The notes: generated from the letters alone by a model not told the origin. Counted from the first letter of the stretch, positions 24,916 to 34,222 are shown. The stretch: 38,957 nucleotides of DNA from Synechocystis salina LEGE 00031 (GCF_015207985.1 NZ_JADEVV010000041.1:1-38957), one strand, 5' to 3'. Numbers and translations are program-made.

Positions 24916-26160
24916 ATGATGATTAACTACTCCCTACTCCTCACCCTAGCTTTACCCCCCATTGCGGGGGGAATTATTGGCTATTTCACCAACGATTTAG
25001 CCATCAAAATGCTATTTCGTCCCTACAAACCCCTCTTTTTGGGGCCCTATCAACTGCCCTTCACCCCTGGATTAATTCCCCGCAACCAGGAACGTCTGGC
25101 CAAGAGGGTTTCCGACACTATTATGGGGTCTTTGCTGACCCCGGAGGAACTGCAACGGCTAGCCCGTAAACTACTGCAACGGGACCGGGTAGAGGGGGCC
25201 TTGGGGTGGCTATTGCAATTGGCCCTGAAACAAATTCGCGAAGATAAGCAACAAAAAACCGCCCAAATTCTCGCCAATATTTTACGGGATTTATTTAGTG
25301 AATCTTTGCCCCGCTTACTAAAAGCCCTGGCCCGGCAGGATAATTTTCTCTCGGATCAGATTAACCGGATTTTTGATCAAATTTTGCTGGAATTTCGATT
25401 GTCGGAACTGCAATCCCGTCAGTTCGCTGATTGGTTACTAGGTACGGTGTTGCCGCCGGATACCATTCGTTTGGCGTTGGTGGATTTTTTGAGCGATCGC
25501 AATATCCAGGTAATTGACGAGGGTTTTCGGGAAAAAACCAGTGGCACCTATTGGGTGGTGGCTAATTTATTTGGGGTGCGTAATTCCCTCACCCGTTTGC
25601 GGGCTTTTTGCCTGGAGGAAAAGGAAACGGCCAATTTGCGCCTGAAGGAATTATTACTTTCCTTGGAAATTCGGAATCGCCTCAAGGACTGGCTACAGCA
25701 ATTATCCTTGGAAAATTTACCTGTTTCGACGGTGCGACAATTGCGGCGGACCACAGGGGAAGTGGTGCGTACCTATATTCGGGAGCGGGGGGAACCTTTT
25801 CTGAAGGATTTTGGTAACTCGGTGGACTGGGATAATGTGGCAGTGCTCATTGTCAATCGGCTCCAATCTTCCACGGCAGTCACCGGCTCCCTGGGCTTGG
25901 TAAGTGAGGAATTAGCCTCAATTTTGGAACGGTATTTGGAAGATGACCTGGAAAAAATTGTCAAGCAAATTATTCCCATCCTGGCCATTGACCAGGTGAT
26001 TATCAACCGTATTAACGAAACCCCTGCCGCCGAGCTGGAAACCGCTGTCCAGGCCATTGTCCGCAGTGAACTCCAGGCCATTGTTAATCTGGGGGGAGTG
26101 CTGGGGTTAATCATCGGTGCTTTGCAGACTGGCTTTTTCTTGGTCAGCCGTGGTTTTTGA
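24916..26160 (+). CDS. DUF445 family membrane-associated protein
   Basis: About 414 residues from the ATG at 24916; TTG or ATG alternatives lie within nine nt. The N-terminal helix ([37 protein letters not shown]) carries the [15 protein letters not shown] signature of DUF445/YheB. Residues 60-380 are long amphipathic helices rich in Arg/Glu/Leu. A C-terminal helix ([22 protein letters not shown]) returns to the membrane. Both ends are thus membrane-anchored around a soluble coiled body. The family's role is not established; it is often linked to the envelope in Firmicutes. Alone on its transcript as far as can be seen. Confidence 0.88.
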   Translation: MMINYSLLLTLALPPIAGGIIGYFTNDLAIKMLFRPYKPLFLGPYQLPFTPGLIPRNQERLAKRVSDTIMGSLLTPEELQRLARKLLQRDRVEGALGWLLQLALKQIREDKQQKTAQILANILRDLFSESLPRLLKALARQDNFLSDQINRIFDQILLEFRLSELQSRQFADWLLGTVLPPDTIRLALVDFLSDRNIQVIDEGFREKTSGTYWVVANLFGVRNSLTRLRAFCLEEKETANLRLKELLLSLEIRNRLKDWLQQLSLENLPVSTVRQLRRTTGEVVRTYIRERGEPFLKDFGNSVDWDNVAVLIVNRLQSSTAVTGSLGLVSEELASILERYLEDDLEKIVKQIIPILAIDQVIINRINETPAAELETAVQAIVRSELQAIVNLGGVLGLIIGALQTGFFLVSRGF

Positions 26161-26275
26161 TGGGAGTCTGACTCGATGCGATACCATGGTTTGCAGTGTC
26201 AAAATTTAGACTATGTTCTGGGTAGCCTTTGGGCTGCTCTGCTCCGTTACCCAACTCAGCCTGTTAACTTTGCCC

Positions 26276-26884
26276 ATGTCTGATGCCGCCGTTGTTGTTG
26301 AAGAACAGGCCGCTGTGCTAAAAACTTTGCCGGATTTTCCCCTCTCTAATCAGCGGTGTGCCAGTCAGTTACAGCAACGCCTTGATTTGCTCTTACTGGC
26401 GATCGAGGCTTTGGATGTTGGTTCAGCGTCGAAAATGCTGGCCAGTGCGGAAAGTTTGGGGCTACAGTCCATTTTTCCCCATGCCCTGGCTCTGTGGCGG
26501 TTACGTTGTACTAATCCCTGGCGACGTTCCTACAACCGCACCCTGCTCACCCTCGACCAAGCCAAGGCCCTGACGGCGATCGCCCATTACCAGGCCAAGC
26601 CGTTGAATGTGACTATGCGGCAATTGCTCATTGCGGAACGACAAATGCGGGCCAAACAGTTGCCGGTGGGTACTAATTTTTTACTGTCGGATTACCTAGA
26701 CCAATTCCGTTCCCATTTTAGTAGCCGGATGAATCCCCGCCGGGCTAAAGTATCGGTGTTGTTGGCTTCGGAACCGGCCATGGACGATTTTGCCCTGGGT
26801 TTGCTCAACCAATTATTGTTTTGCACTGGCACCATCGGCATGGAACGTTTATGGATCAGCTTGTTTGACGGAGAAGTGGCTTGA
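26276..26884 (+). CDS. DUF3038 family protein
   Basis: 202 residues from the ATG at 26276. The upstream 21 codons form a hydrophobic run that looks like chance reading of the leader, though a signal cannot be excluded. It has helical, Leu-rich content: CASQLQQRLDLLLLAIEALDVGSASKML, FPHALALWRLRCTNPWRR, and MRQLLIAERQMRAKQLPVGTNFLLSDYL. I recognise the cyanobacteria-specific DUF3038, which sits next to DUF4335 in most genomes I recall. Function unknown. Its TGA overlaps the TTG start of the DUF4335 gene (TTGA), so the two are translationally coupled and probably interact. Confidence 0.8.
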   Translation: MSDAAVVVEEQAAVLKTLPDFPLSNQRCASQLQQRLDLLLLAIEALDVGSASKMLASAESLGLQSIFPHALALWRLRCTNPWRRSYNRTLLTLDQAKALTAIAHYQAKPLNVTMRQLLIAERQMRAKQLPVGTNFLLSDYLDQFRSHFSSRMNPRRAKVSVLLASEPAMDDFALGLLNQLLFCTGTIGMERLWISLFDGEVA

Positions 26885-27534
26885 ATATTCAAAGACCCTA
26901 TCGCTTACCCAACTGTACCCTCACCCTGGAGGGCATGGCCAGCGGCACTGATCCCAGTTCTAGCAACGAGGATTTGCAGATCATTCTCAATGCCCGTTGT
27001 CAGTTCCTCGGCACCAACCAAAGTTTGGAAGGTGGCCGGGCTTTTTTGGAGGCCTTGGCCAAAGCGGTCAACAGTTACGCCCAGGGTTGTCTGAGTGGTA
27101 TTCCCCATCCCACAGAAACCAGGGGAGAAAATGGGGAATGGGCCGAGTTAACCCCTCTGCCGGATCAGGCCCTGCACCGTTTGGTGTGGCATCCCCCGGC
27201 TGATGAATCCTCCGAGGCGATCGCCGTTGACCTATCCACTGTGGAACTCTTTGACCTGGTGGAAGCTGTGGACCAATTTATTGGCGATCGCCATACTTTA
27301 CCGGACTTTTCCCTTACCCTAGAACCCCTGTCCCGTCGCCACCGGCAACCGGATGAACCCTTTGTGCAACGGGCCATTCCCGCCAGCTTGGGAGCTTTGG
27401 GCTTAGCAGTTTTTGCCCTGGTGATCTACTGGCTACCCATCCCTGAAATTAGGGAACCGGAAGTGAACCCTGGCAATACTCCCGATTTGATTCAGCCCGG
27501 CAATGGCAATCCCACGGATGGCCCGACGCCCTAG
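26881..27534 (+). CDS. DUF4335 family single-pass membrane protein
   Basis: 217 residues, starting at a TTG that overlaps the DUF3038 stop by 4 nt. The soluble N-terminal part (NIQRPYRLPNCTLTLEGMAS to about 150) contains ARCQFLGTNQSLEGGRAFLEALAKAVNSYAQG and the VDLSTVELFDLVEAVDQFIGD helix; one membrane helix follows at about 167-189 (LGALGLAVFALVIYW), then a Pro/Asn/Gly-rich tail. This layout matches cyanobacterial DUF4335. Role unknown; coupling to DUF3038 suggests a membrane-tethered complex. Its stop is 9 bp from the convergent SIMPL gene's stop. Confidence 0.8.
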   Translation: MNIQRPYRLPNCTLTLEGMASGTDPSSSNEDLQIILNARCQFLGTNQSLEGGRAFLEALAKAVNSYAQGCLSGIPHPTETRGENGEWAELTPLPDQALHRLVWHPPADESSEAIAVDLSTVELFDLVEAVDQFIGDRHTLPDFSLTLEPLSRRHRQPDEPFVQRAIPASLGALGLAVFALVIYWLPIPEIREPEVNPGNTPDLIQPGNGNPTDGPTP

Positions 27535-27543
27535 CAGAAACAA

Positions 27544-28266
27544 TTAATAGGCAATTTCCAGGGTCACTGTGGCCTGTACTGTTTGATCACCGCTAATAAT
27601 CGGGGTGGGCGCAGATCCCGCTACCGGGGAAGCGGCCAGGGCCCCCCTAAAAAGGGGCATGGGTTGCCCTGGACTGGGATTAATAACAATGCGGACAATG
27701 TTTTGGGGAGTTAAATTTAAACTGGACAGCACCACCCGAGCTTGGGTTTGGGCATCGGCGGTGGCGGCGACCAAGGCCTTTTGTTCTGCTGCCTTGAGGG
27801 TTTCAGGGGTAGCGATAAAGCGAATACCATCGATGCGACTGGCCCCGGCCCGCACAGCTTCGTCAAGGATTTTTCCCACTTGGTCGCTTGGGTACTGAAA
27901 ACTGACGGTATTACTGCCAATGTAGCCTTCTAACCTTCTTTCATTGTTGCTATAGACATAGTTGGGCTGGAGTTGTAGCCCCTGGGTTTGTAACTTATCC
28001 ACCCGTTGACTGCGTAGATATTCCACCAGACGGTTACTCCGTTCGGCGATCGCCGTTTGAACCTGGTTAGCAGTATCGGCTTGGACTTCCACCGTTAGCT
28101 GGGCTTCCGTTAGGGTGGTGGGGACAGATTCCGAAGCTTGGCCAGTGACAGTGAGCAGTTGTTGCATTTCGTTGGCCCACAGGGGAGAGGGGGGCAAGGC
28201 AGTGAGAAGGGTGCCGGATAATAACAGCACCGATGCGGAAAATTGAGAAAGTCTAAATATGCCCAT
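27544..28266 (-). CDS. SIMPL-domain (DUF541) secreted protein
   Basis: 240 residues. I choose the ATG at 28266 because AGGAGG lies six nt before it; the frame is open eleven codons further. A signal peptide (LSQFSASVLLLSGTLLTALPPSPLWA) is followed by a SIMPL domain: LLTVTGQASESVPTTLTEAQLTVEVQ, QTQGLQLQPNYVYSNNERRLEGYIGSNTVSF, and ASRIDGIRFIATPETLKAAEQKALVAATADAQ. These proteins form periplasmic or membrane-attached ring oligomers of uncertain use; some help against oxidative stress. Probably periplasmic. It is divergent from the pentapeptide gene. Confidence 0.88.
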   Translation of the reverse strand: MGIFRLSQFSASVLLLSGTLLTALPPSPLWANEMQQLLTVTGQASESVPTTLTEAQLTVEVQADTANQVQTAIAERSNRLVEYLRSQRVDKLQTQGLQLQPNYVYSNNERRLEGYIGSNTVSFQYPSDQVGKILDEAVRAGASRIDGIRFIATPETLKAAEQKALVAATADAQTQARVVLSSLNLTPQNIVRIVINPSPGQPMPLFRGALAASPVAGSAPTPIISGDQTVQATVTLEIAY

Positions 28267-28435
28267 GGTTGGCCTCCTAGAAAAAATATTTAGTCGCACC
28301 CTTGGCGATGTTTAAGGGCAAAGTTCTAGCTCCCAGGCAGATAGCCCACAGAAGACAGAAACCAGTGCTTTAGAGGGGATTTGCCGGGGTACGGACGCAA
28401 ACCCTTGTCCCCTGTTGACAGGGCACAATGCAGGG

Positions 28436-28464
28436 TTGACAACAAGTTACCCACTGGATGCTAT
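28436..28464 (+). promoter_or_regulatory. Strong sigma-70-type promoter for the pentapeptide-repeat gene
   Basis: A perfect TTGACA at 28436-28441 is spaced 17 bp from TGCTAT at 28459-28464, which would start transcription near 28471, about 56 bp before the ATG. A second TTGACA at 28415-28420, 21 bp upstream, has no matching -10 box. Confidence 0.65.
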
Positions 28465-28526
28465 GGTTTGCACTAGATAGGGTTAATCTTAATTGACCGG
28501 CAGTCTCGGCAGCGGAAAAATTTTCG

Positions 28527-29408
28527 ATGGTAGACAGTAATCAAGCCCAGGCGATTCTTAGTCAATACCAGGCAGGGGAGCGCTATTTTCCCAACTTAGC
28601 CCTCCGGCACATTGACCTCCACGGCTTCACCCTAGCTGGAGCAGATTTTAGTGGCTCAGACTTCAGCGAGGCCAACCTGCGGGGATCAGATTTGCAAGGC
28701 TGTAAATTGCAGGGTTGCTATTTTAACAATGCGGATCTGTCCGGCGCTAATTTGGCTAGGGCTGACCTGGGGCAGGCATCCCTACTAAAAACCTTTTTGC
28801 TCAAAGTTAATCTCCAGGGAGCCCATTTAGACCAGGCCCTTTGTGCCGGAGCGTTATTGACCAGGGCTAATCTTGAAGAAGCCCGTTTGCACGGGGCTTT
28901 GCTAACGGGGGCAGATTTAACTGGGGCAAAGTTAACCAATGCCAAATACAATCAACAAACCCAGTTTGACGCCGGTTTTAAGCCTGAAAACTTCGGCCTG
29001 ATCAAGGTGGCAGGGGATAGTGCTCCTAGTCCTCAAACCGAGGCTCAAACCCCGCTCAAAGAGGAACAGTCTGGCCAAGCTTCCCTCCCCACTAGCTTGA
29101 CGGTGGAAGACCTGTTATTAACTTTTGAATATTTGGGTAGTTTAGGTAATCATTATTTAGGTAGTACCATGGCTAGTCGTTATCTCCAATCGACCCGGCC
29201 CAAGGAAGAATGGTTCGCCCAGTTTGAGGTGGATAAAAAAGCCGTTAAACTTAACTATCAAGGGCCAAAGCAGGAGCAGTTGACCCCAACCCAAATTGAG
29301 TTGGCTCAACAATGGGCTCAGCAGTATGTCAAATCCTGCGCAGTTATTTTTAAGACCTTTTCCACCATGATCGAAACTGATCGATGTGTTTTTAGTATTA
29401 GTGGTTAG
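28527..29408 (+). CDS. Pentapeptide-repeat protein with C-terminal extra domain
   Basis: 293 residues. About residues 20-150 are tandem A(D/N)LXX pentapeptides (ADFSGSDFSEANLRGSDLQG, ADLSGANLARADLGQ, ANLEEARLHGALLTGADLTG), which fold as a right-handed quadrilateral beta helix. After a Gln/Pro/Glu linker (about 165-190) comes a C-terminal region of about 100 residues (TVEDLLLTFEYLGSLGNHYLGSTMASRYLQSTRPKEEWF) that is not repeat and resembles no domain I can name. Cytosolic. Driven by the promoter upstream; followed by an ABC ATPase and groEL2 on the same strand. Confidence 0.85.
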   Translation: MVDSNQAQAILSQYQAGERYFPNLALRHIDLHGFTLAGADFSGSDFSEANLRGSDLQGCKLQGCYFNNADLSGANLARADLGQASLLKTFLLKVNLQGAHLDQALCAGALLTRANLEEARLHGALLTGADLTGAKLTNAKYNQQTQFDAGFKPENFGLIKVAGDSAPSPQTEAQTPLKEEQSGQASLPTSLTVEDLLLTFEYLGSLGNHYLGSTMASRYLQSTRPKEEWFAQFEVDKKAVKLNYQGPKQEQLTPTQIELAQQWAQQYVKSCAVIFKTFSTMIETDRCVFSISG

Positions 29409-29447
29409 GTCTTCTGGGCAGGACTTTTTCAGGGAGGAAATAAGTTA

Positions 29448-30425
29448 ATGGTCGTGTCAACTCCGATCGCCGAGGCAAAGGAACCAATCCAGGGCCATGT
29501 GGTGGAAACCTGGGAGATTAGCAAGACCTACCGTACTGGCTTTTGGATGAATCAGAAGGTGGAATCCCTTAAACCTTTATCCATTGCGGTGCAACCGGGA
29601 GAAACCTTTGGCCTGCTTGGTCCCAATGGGGCGGGCAAAACTACCTTATTAAAAATTCTTTTGGGGGTTATCCGTGCCAGCGGCGGCCGGGGCACCCTCC
29701 TGGGCAAACCCATCGGCGATCGCCAGACTAAACAACGGGTAGGCTACCTGCCGGAAAATGCATATTTTTATGACTTTTTAACCGCCTGGGAATTTTTAGA
29801 TTACATCGGCAGCCTGTTTCAGATTGGCAAAAGGGAACGGCAACGGCGCATTATGGCCATGTGCGATTTAGTGGGGCTGGCCCAAAAAACTGCCAAAAAG
29901 AAGCAATTGCGGCAATATTCCAAAGGTATGTTGCAACGGGTGGGCATGGCCCAGGCCCTCATTAATGATCCAGAAGTGGTATTCCTCGATGAACCCATGT
30001 CCGGTTTAGACCCCCTGGGGCGTTACCAGGTGCGGGAAATTATTCTCTCCCTCAAGGAACAGGGCAAAACCATCTTTTTCAACTCCCACATTTTGGCCGA
30101 CGTGGAGCAAATTTGTGACCGCATTGCCATTTTGGCCCGGGGAGAATTGCTCTGTAGCGGTTCTTTAGCAGAAGTGTTGGGCACCGACGAAGGTTACCAA
30201 GTGATCCTACGGGGGGGACAAGTAGAGGAATTAAGCAAATATTTAGGTAACCTCAGTCAGGAACAGGATGTCTGGCATGGTGATTACCAGGGAGATCCCC
30301 AAACGCTAGTGGATGCTCTACCTAGTCTTGGGGCCAGTTTAATCAGCCTCAATTTGGCCAGACCTTCCCTGGAAGATTATTTCATCCGGCAACTGCGGGA
30401 ACGGGGCATCACCACCAGTCAGTAA
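29448..30425 (+). CDS. ABC transporter ATP-binding protein, no permease nearby
   Basis: 325 residues with a good Shine-Dalgarno (GGAGG about nine nt ahead of the ATG). Walker A is GPNGAGKT at 58-65, Walker B VVFLDEP at 177-183, and the signature is YSKGM at 157-161, the QYSKGMLQRVG variant common in the CcmA/drug and antibiotic-export ATPases. About 100 C-terminal residues form a regulatory tail typical of the DrrA/CcmA-like class. No membrane partner is encoded alongside; the next genes are a pentapeptide protein (39 nt upstream) and groEL2. It probably pairs with an unlinked permease. The substrate is unknown. Confidence 0.88.
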   Translation: MVVSTPIAEAKEPIQGHVVETWEISKTYRTGFWMNQKVESLKPLSIAVQPGETFGLLGPNGAGKTTLLKILLGVIRASGGRGTLLGKPIGDRQTKQRVGYLPENAYFYDFLTAWEFLDYIGSLFQIGKRERQRRIMAMCDLVGLAQKTAKKKQLRQYSKGMLQRVGMAQALINDPEVVFLDEPMSGLDPLGRYQVREIILSLKEQGKTIFFNSHILADVEQICDRIAILARGELLCSGSLAEVLGTDEGYQVILRGGQVEELSKYLGNLSQEQDVWHGDYQGDPQTLVDALPSLGASLISLNLARPSLEDYFIRQLRERGITTSQ

Positions 30426-30457
30426 GCAAAAAAAATCAGTATCTTAAGCGTCCCAAA

Positions 30458-30473
30458 GAACGGAAAACCGAAC
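30458..30473 (-). promoter_or_regulatory. K-box-like element upstream of groEL2
   Basis: On the minus strand it begins GTTCGG, the fixed half of the cyanobacterial K-box that I recall as GTTCGG-N2-A-N-CC-N2-AC. Ten of the twelve fixed positions match. It lies just upstream of the CIRCE operator, the arrangement described for groE genes with light and heat response. Confidence 0.4.
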
Positions 30474-30483
30474 CTTGCCTGGC

Positions 30484-30510
30484 TTAGCACTCCACTGCCA
30501 AGAGTGCTAA
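30484..30510. promoter_or_regulatory. CIRCE operator (HrcA binding site)
   Basis: TTAGCACTC, nine bases, GAGTGCTAA: a perfect CIRCE inverted repeat, 54 bp upstream of the groEL ATG. HrcA binds this operator and represses chaperonin genes until heat stress. Confidence 0.95.
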
Positions 30511-30564
30511 AGTGCTTTATGGACTTGTCCGCCACCTTTGACGTTATTTGTAACTTTTTAGTCT

Positions 30565-32232
30565 ATGTCTAAGCTTATTTCCTTTAAGGATGAATCCAGA
30601 CGCTCCCTGGAAGCAGGGATTAATGCCCTGGCCGATGCAGTGCGGATTACCCTCGGCCCCAAAGGTCGCAACGTTTTATTAGAAAAGCAGTACGGTGCTC
30701 CCCAAATTGTCAACGATGGCATCACCGTCGCCAAAGAAATTGAACTGTCTAACCCGGAAGAAAATGCTGGAGCTAAGTTAATCCAGGAAGTTGCTTCCAA
30801 AACCAAGGAAATCGCCGGGGACGGCACCACTACCGCCACTATTATTGCCCAAGCTTTAGTACGGGAAGGTTTACGTAACGTGGCCGCTGGAGCTAACCCT
30901 GTAGCTCTCCGTCGGGGCATCGAAAAAGTTACCACTTTCCTCGTCCAAGAAATTGAGGCTTTGGCTAAACCCGTAGAAGGTTCGGCGATCGCCCAGGTGG
31001 CCACCGTATCCGCCGGTAACGATCCGGAAGTAGGGGCCATGATTGCCGATGCCATGGACAAAGTCACCAAAGATGGCGTCATCACCGTGGAAGAGTCCAA
31101 GTCCCTCAACACCGAGTTGGAAGTGGTAGAAGGGATGCAGATCGACCGGGGTTACATTTCCCCCTACTTCATCACCGATAGCGATCGCCAATTGGTGGAG
31201 TTTGATAATCCTCTGATTTTAATCACCGATAAAAAGATCAGCGCCATTGCCGACTTGGTACCCGTGCTGGAAAGCGTTGCCCGGGCCGGTCGTCCCCTGC
31301 TGATTATTGCTGAAGATATTGAAGGAGAAGCCCTCGCCACTCTAGTGGTCAACAAAGCCCGGGGTGTGCTCAACGTGGCCGCCATTAAAGCCCCCGCCTT
31401 TGGCGATCGGCGTAAAGCGGTGTTGCAGGACATCGCCATCCTCACCGGTGGTAGTGTCATTTCTGAAGATATTGGCCTGAGCCTCGACAGCGTGAACTTG
31501 GATCAATTGGGTCAAGCGGTTAAAGCCACTTTGGAAAAAGACAACACCATCCTCGTTGCTGGAGCGGACAAACGGGCCTCTGCCGGAGTTAAAGAACGCA
31601 TTGAGCAACTACGCAAAGAATACGCCGCGTCCGATTCTGACTACGACAAAGAAAAAATCCAAGAGCGCATCGCCAAACTCGCCGGTGGTGTGGCCGTGAT
31701 TAAAGTCGGCGCCGCCACTGAAACGGAACTCAAAGACCGCAAACTCCGCATTGAAGATGCCCTCAACGCCACTAAAGCAGCGGTGGAAGAAGGTATTGTC
31801 CCTGGTGGTGGCACAACCCTAATCCGTTTAGCTGGCAAAATTCAAGCCTTTAAAGCCCAACTCAGCAACGATGAAGAACGGGTGGCGGCCGACATCATTG
31901 CCAAAGCTCTGGAAGCCCCCCTACACCAGTTGGGCAGCAATGCCGGGGTGGAAGGTTCTGTCATTGTCGAAAAAGTTAAAGAAGCCACTGGCAACCAAGG
32001 TTACAACGTCATCACCGGCAAAATTGAAGACCTAATTGCCGCTGGTATCATCGACCCCGCCAAAGTGGTGCGTTCTGCCCTGCAAAATGCTGCTTCTATC
32101 GCTGGTATGGTGCTAACCACCGAAGCCCTGGTAGTGGAAAAACCTGAACCAGCGGCCCCCGCTATGCCCGATATGGGTGGCATGGGTGGTATGGGCGGCA
32201 TGGGTGGCATGGGTGGCATGGGCATGATGTAA
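30565..32232 (+). CDS. groEL2: 60-kDa chaperonin GroEL, paralogue without groES (GroEL2)
   Basis: 555 residues. The ATPase core shows [19 protein letters not shown] near 29 and [13 protein letters not shown] near 86-98. [14 protein letters not shown] near 412 is the late equatorial signature. The tail is the repeated Gly-Gly-Met ([13 protein letters not shown]... to GMM). No groES gene precedes it, unlike the groESL operon, so this is the second cyanobacterial GroEL; I recall sll0416 as its orthologue. It has its own CIRCE operator, so heat induction via HrcA is expected, and it may share GroES from elsewhere. An intrinsic terminator follows. Confidence 0.96.
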   Translation: MSKLISFKDESRRSLEAGINALADAVRITLGPKGRNVLLEKQYGAPQIVNDGITVAKEIELSNPEENAGAKLIQEVASKTKEIAGDGTTTATIIAQALVREGLRNVAAGANPVALRRGIEKVTTFLVQEIEALAKPVEGSAIAQVATVSAGNDPEVGAMIADAMDKVTKDGVITVEESKSLNTELEVVEGMQIDRGYISPYFITDSDRQLVEFDNPLILITDKKISAIADLVPVLESVARAGRPLLIIAEDIEGEALATLVVNKARGVLNVAAIKAPAFGDRRKAVLQDIAILTGGSVISEDIGLSLDSVNLDQLGQAVKATLEKDNTILVAGADKRASAGVKERIEQLRKEYAASDSDYDKEKIQERIAKLAGGVAVIKVGAATETELKDRKLRIEDALNATKAAVEEGIVPGGGTTLIRLAGKIQAFKAQLSNDEERVAADIIAKALEAPLHQLGSNAGVEGSVIVEKVKEATGNQGYNVITGKIEDLIAAGIIDPAKVVRSALQNAASIAGMVLTTEALVVEKPEPAAPAMPDMGGMGGMGGMGGMGGMGMM

Positions 32233-32306
32233 TTGCCCCATTCTTAACCATGATTGGAGCCTTAATCCATTCTTGTTAATCATCTGAAGGCTTTGTTGCC
32301 TGTTGT

Positions 32307-32340
32307 CCCCCTTCCTTTGTTAATTGGGAGGGGGATTTTT
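32307..32340 (+). terminator. Intrinsic terminator after groEL2
   Basis: CCCCCTTCC pairs with GGGAGGGGG across a short AT-rich loop and is followed by ATTTTTG. Confidence 0.8.
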
Positions 32341-32442
32341 GTTACCTACAAAACAGCTAAAATTGTTCAACCATAAATTGTCCGACAAAAGTATTATTGA
32401 TCTTAAATAATTCAGGGGGATCAATAGTAGGAATCAATATTT

Positions 32443-33046
32443 TTGCGTGCTAATTATGTAGAAGTTAAAGACTTTTTATCCCCAGAGGAAAATGAAAAAT
32501 TTATCAGAGAAGCAATTAACAGACGACAGCAATATATGGAGTCAAACACTACCACTAAGGCAGATCAATATCGCCAATCCTATGTGCTGTTTTCTAAAAA
32601 AATTCCCGCTTTGTCAACCCTAATTCGGGAACGCATCAAGCAAAAGTTACCAGAGTTACTGGAGCAATTAAATTTTTCTCCTTTTAAAATTGCAGAAATT
32701 GAAGTGCAACTTACAGCCCATAATGATGGTTGTTATTACAAAATTCATAACGATGCCCGTAGTGAAAAAACAGCCAGCCGACAAATCACCTATGTCTATT
32801 ATTTTTACCAAGAACCAAAGGCATTTTCTGGGGGGGAGTTAAAACTCTACGATACGGAACTTCAAAACAGCACTATTATTACCCATTTCAATTTTCAAAC
32901 TATTACCCCCCACTAATAATTCCATTATCTTTTTTAATAGCCGTTGCCGCCATGAAGTAATGCCTGTGATTTGTCCTTCTAGAGAATTTGCCCACAGTCG
33001 ATTTACGGTTAACGGCTGGATTCGCCGGACTATTGATGCTGATTAA
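32443..33046 (+). pseudogene. 2-oxoglutarate/Fe(II) oxygenase (prolyl 4-hydroxylase-like), broken by a frameshift in a C6 run
   Basis: Reading from the TTG at 32443, about 154 residues match a P4H-type 2OG-Fe(II) oxygenase: FLSPEENEKFIREAINRR at the start and YYKIHNDARS with the HxD iron ligands His102 and Asp104, then YVYYFYQEPKAFSGGELKLYD. The frame ends at 32916, right after six Cs (32906-32911). Removing one C restores the frame as ITPTNNSIIFFNSRCRHEVMPVI, with the distal iron His (CAT at 32951), and later FTVNGWIRRT with the 2-oxoglutarate-binding Arg, stopping at 33046. The truncated product lacks the third iron ligand and cannot be active. The start codon is weak and the region is AT-rich, without HIP1 sites. 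Confidence 0.85.
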
Positions 33047-33077
33047 TTGAACTCTATCAAGGAATACTGACCAGCAA

Positions 33078-33623
33078 TTATTGAGTTATTGAAAGTTGAC
33101 TTTTTTGTGTTTTGTGCCATTGTGCCGCTTTCCTCTCTATTTCTCTAATAAATTGATCTTTACCATCCATATATTTATCGATATTTGTAGGATATTTTTT
33201 TGCCAACTTGCGTTTTAGTTCGCTATATTTCTGGGCGTCGTCAGCATGGGCAATCATGTAATCTCGAAATTTTAAGTGACGTTTTACTTGCTCTGAACCA
33301 ACCTCGAAGATATGAATATGATGGGTTCTGAACCCCGCTTGGTTGTTCTTACGAAAGTATCGACGACCAGGAATGCCAAATTCTCCCATCACTTCGTAGC
33401 CAATTGATTCCATAGATGAGTTCTGCTCATCCACATTAAAAATATTTTTGACTTCAACCAACAGATCGATGATGGGTTTGGCATAGATGCCAGGAATAGC
33501 TGTGCTGCCAATATGGTGTACGGCGATAACATTTTCTCCCATTTCAGCGGCGACCCGTTCCGATTCAACTGCAAACGCCGTTCGCCATTTTTGGTTATGG
33601 GGGACAACTTCCACTTTTCTCAT
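33078..33623 (-). CDS. GrpB/UPF0157-like nucleotidyltransferase-fold protein
   Basis: 181 residues of the GrpB family (UPF0157). AVHHIGSTAIPGIYAKPIIDLLVEVK near 34-58 carries the GS-x8-KP-x-(I/V)DL nucleotidyltransferase-like core. FRTHHIHIFEVGSEQVKRHLKFRDYMIAHAD is the family's second block, and YSELKRKLAKKYPTNIDKYMDGK closes it. The biochemical role is unknown in bacteria; some relatives are fused to CoaE. It is in the same AT-rich patch as the broken oxygenase, facing it with a 31-bp gap, and may have arrived with it. Confidence 0.85.
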   Translation of the reverse strand: MRKVEVVPHNQKWRTAFAVESERVAAEMGENVIAVHHIGSTAIPGIYAKPIIDLLVEVKNIFNVDEQNSSMESIGYEVMGEFGIPGRRYFRKNNQAGFRTHHIHIFEVGSEQVKRHLKFRDYMIAHADDAQKYSELKRKLAKKYPTNIDKYMDGKDQFIREIERKAAQWHKTQKSQLSITQ

Positions 33624-33864
33624 GATTTGGCTATCTTACTAATAGCTGGAGCAACCCAACATTCCCTGACAAATGAGGTCCTAGGAGCCCGTTTGCAAGG
33701 TTTTAGTTTGCCCCCTAACGCTTCAGCCAATAGGCAATGGATATCTAGTTTCTTTCCGAACTCGGAAGGTCAGAGGGACTTTTCAAATACATTCCATGGG
33801 AAAGTCCAACTAAACGGGAGAGACTACAAGAAAAGTGTTTTCTTCCCGATCGCCGGAATTATAT

Positions 33865-34182
33865 TTAAACAAAAACCTGCAACTGTTGGATTAACTGGGC
33901 GGCCTGTTGTACGCCTTCAATGCGATGCACCGGTTGCCCCTGCTTGAATAACACCAACGTTGGCAAAGACTGGATTTGGTACTGGGTGGCGATCGCCGGG
34001 TATCTATCGGTGTCAATTTTCACCACTTGGATTTGTTGGCGGAGATGACTGCCCACTTGCTCAAGAATGGGGGCCATCATTTGACAGGGGCCGCACCAGG
34101 TAGCGTAAAAGTCCACTAACACCGGCTTGGGGGAACCGGCCAGCATTTCGGCAAAATTGGCAAACTGTTTTTTGACGGCCAT
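33865..34182 (-). CDS. Thioredoxin, y-type (TrxQ-like)
   Basis: 105 residues, a single thioredoxin domain with active site WCGPC (Cys30, Cys33) and cis-proline IQSLPTLVLFK. The DFYATWCGPCQMMAPILEQV and VVKIDTDRYPAIATQYQI segments resemble plant and cyanobacterial y-type thioredoxins more than m-type. These support peroxiredoxin and antioxidant reduction. I recall it as the orthologue of Synechocystis slr0233. It is followed on the same transcript direction by nothing closer than 240 bp, and preceded 40 bp upstream by the DedA gene, so dedA-trx may be an operon. Confidence 0.9.
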   Translation of the reverse strand: MAVKKQFANFAEMLAGSPKPVLVDFYATWCGPCQMMAPILEQVGSHLRQQIQVVKIDTDRYPAIATQYQIQSLPTLVLFKQGQPVHRIEGVQQAAQLIQQLQVFV

Positions 34183-34222
34183 GGTATTTTCCCTCGCAAA
34201 GGTATTAATCCAGTTCTAACAA

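Noticed and set aside
24599-24916. 105-codon plus frame overlapping the thioesterase
   Set aside because: Shadow frame of the hotdog gene; no family features.
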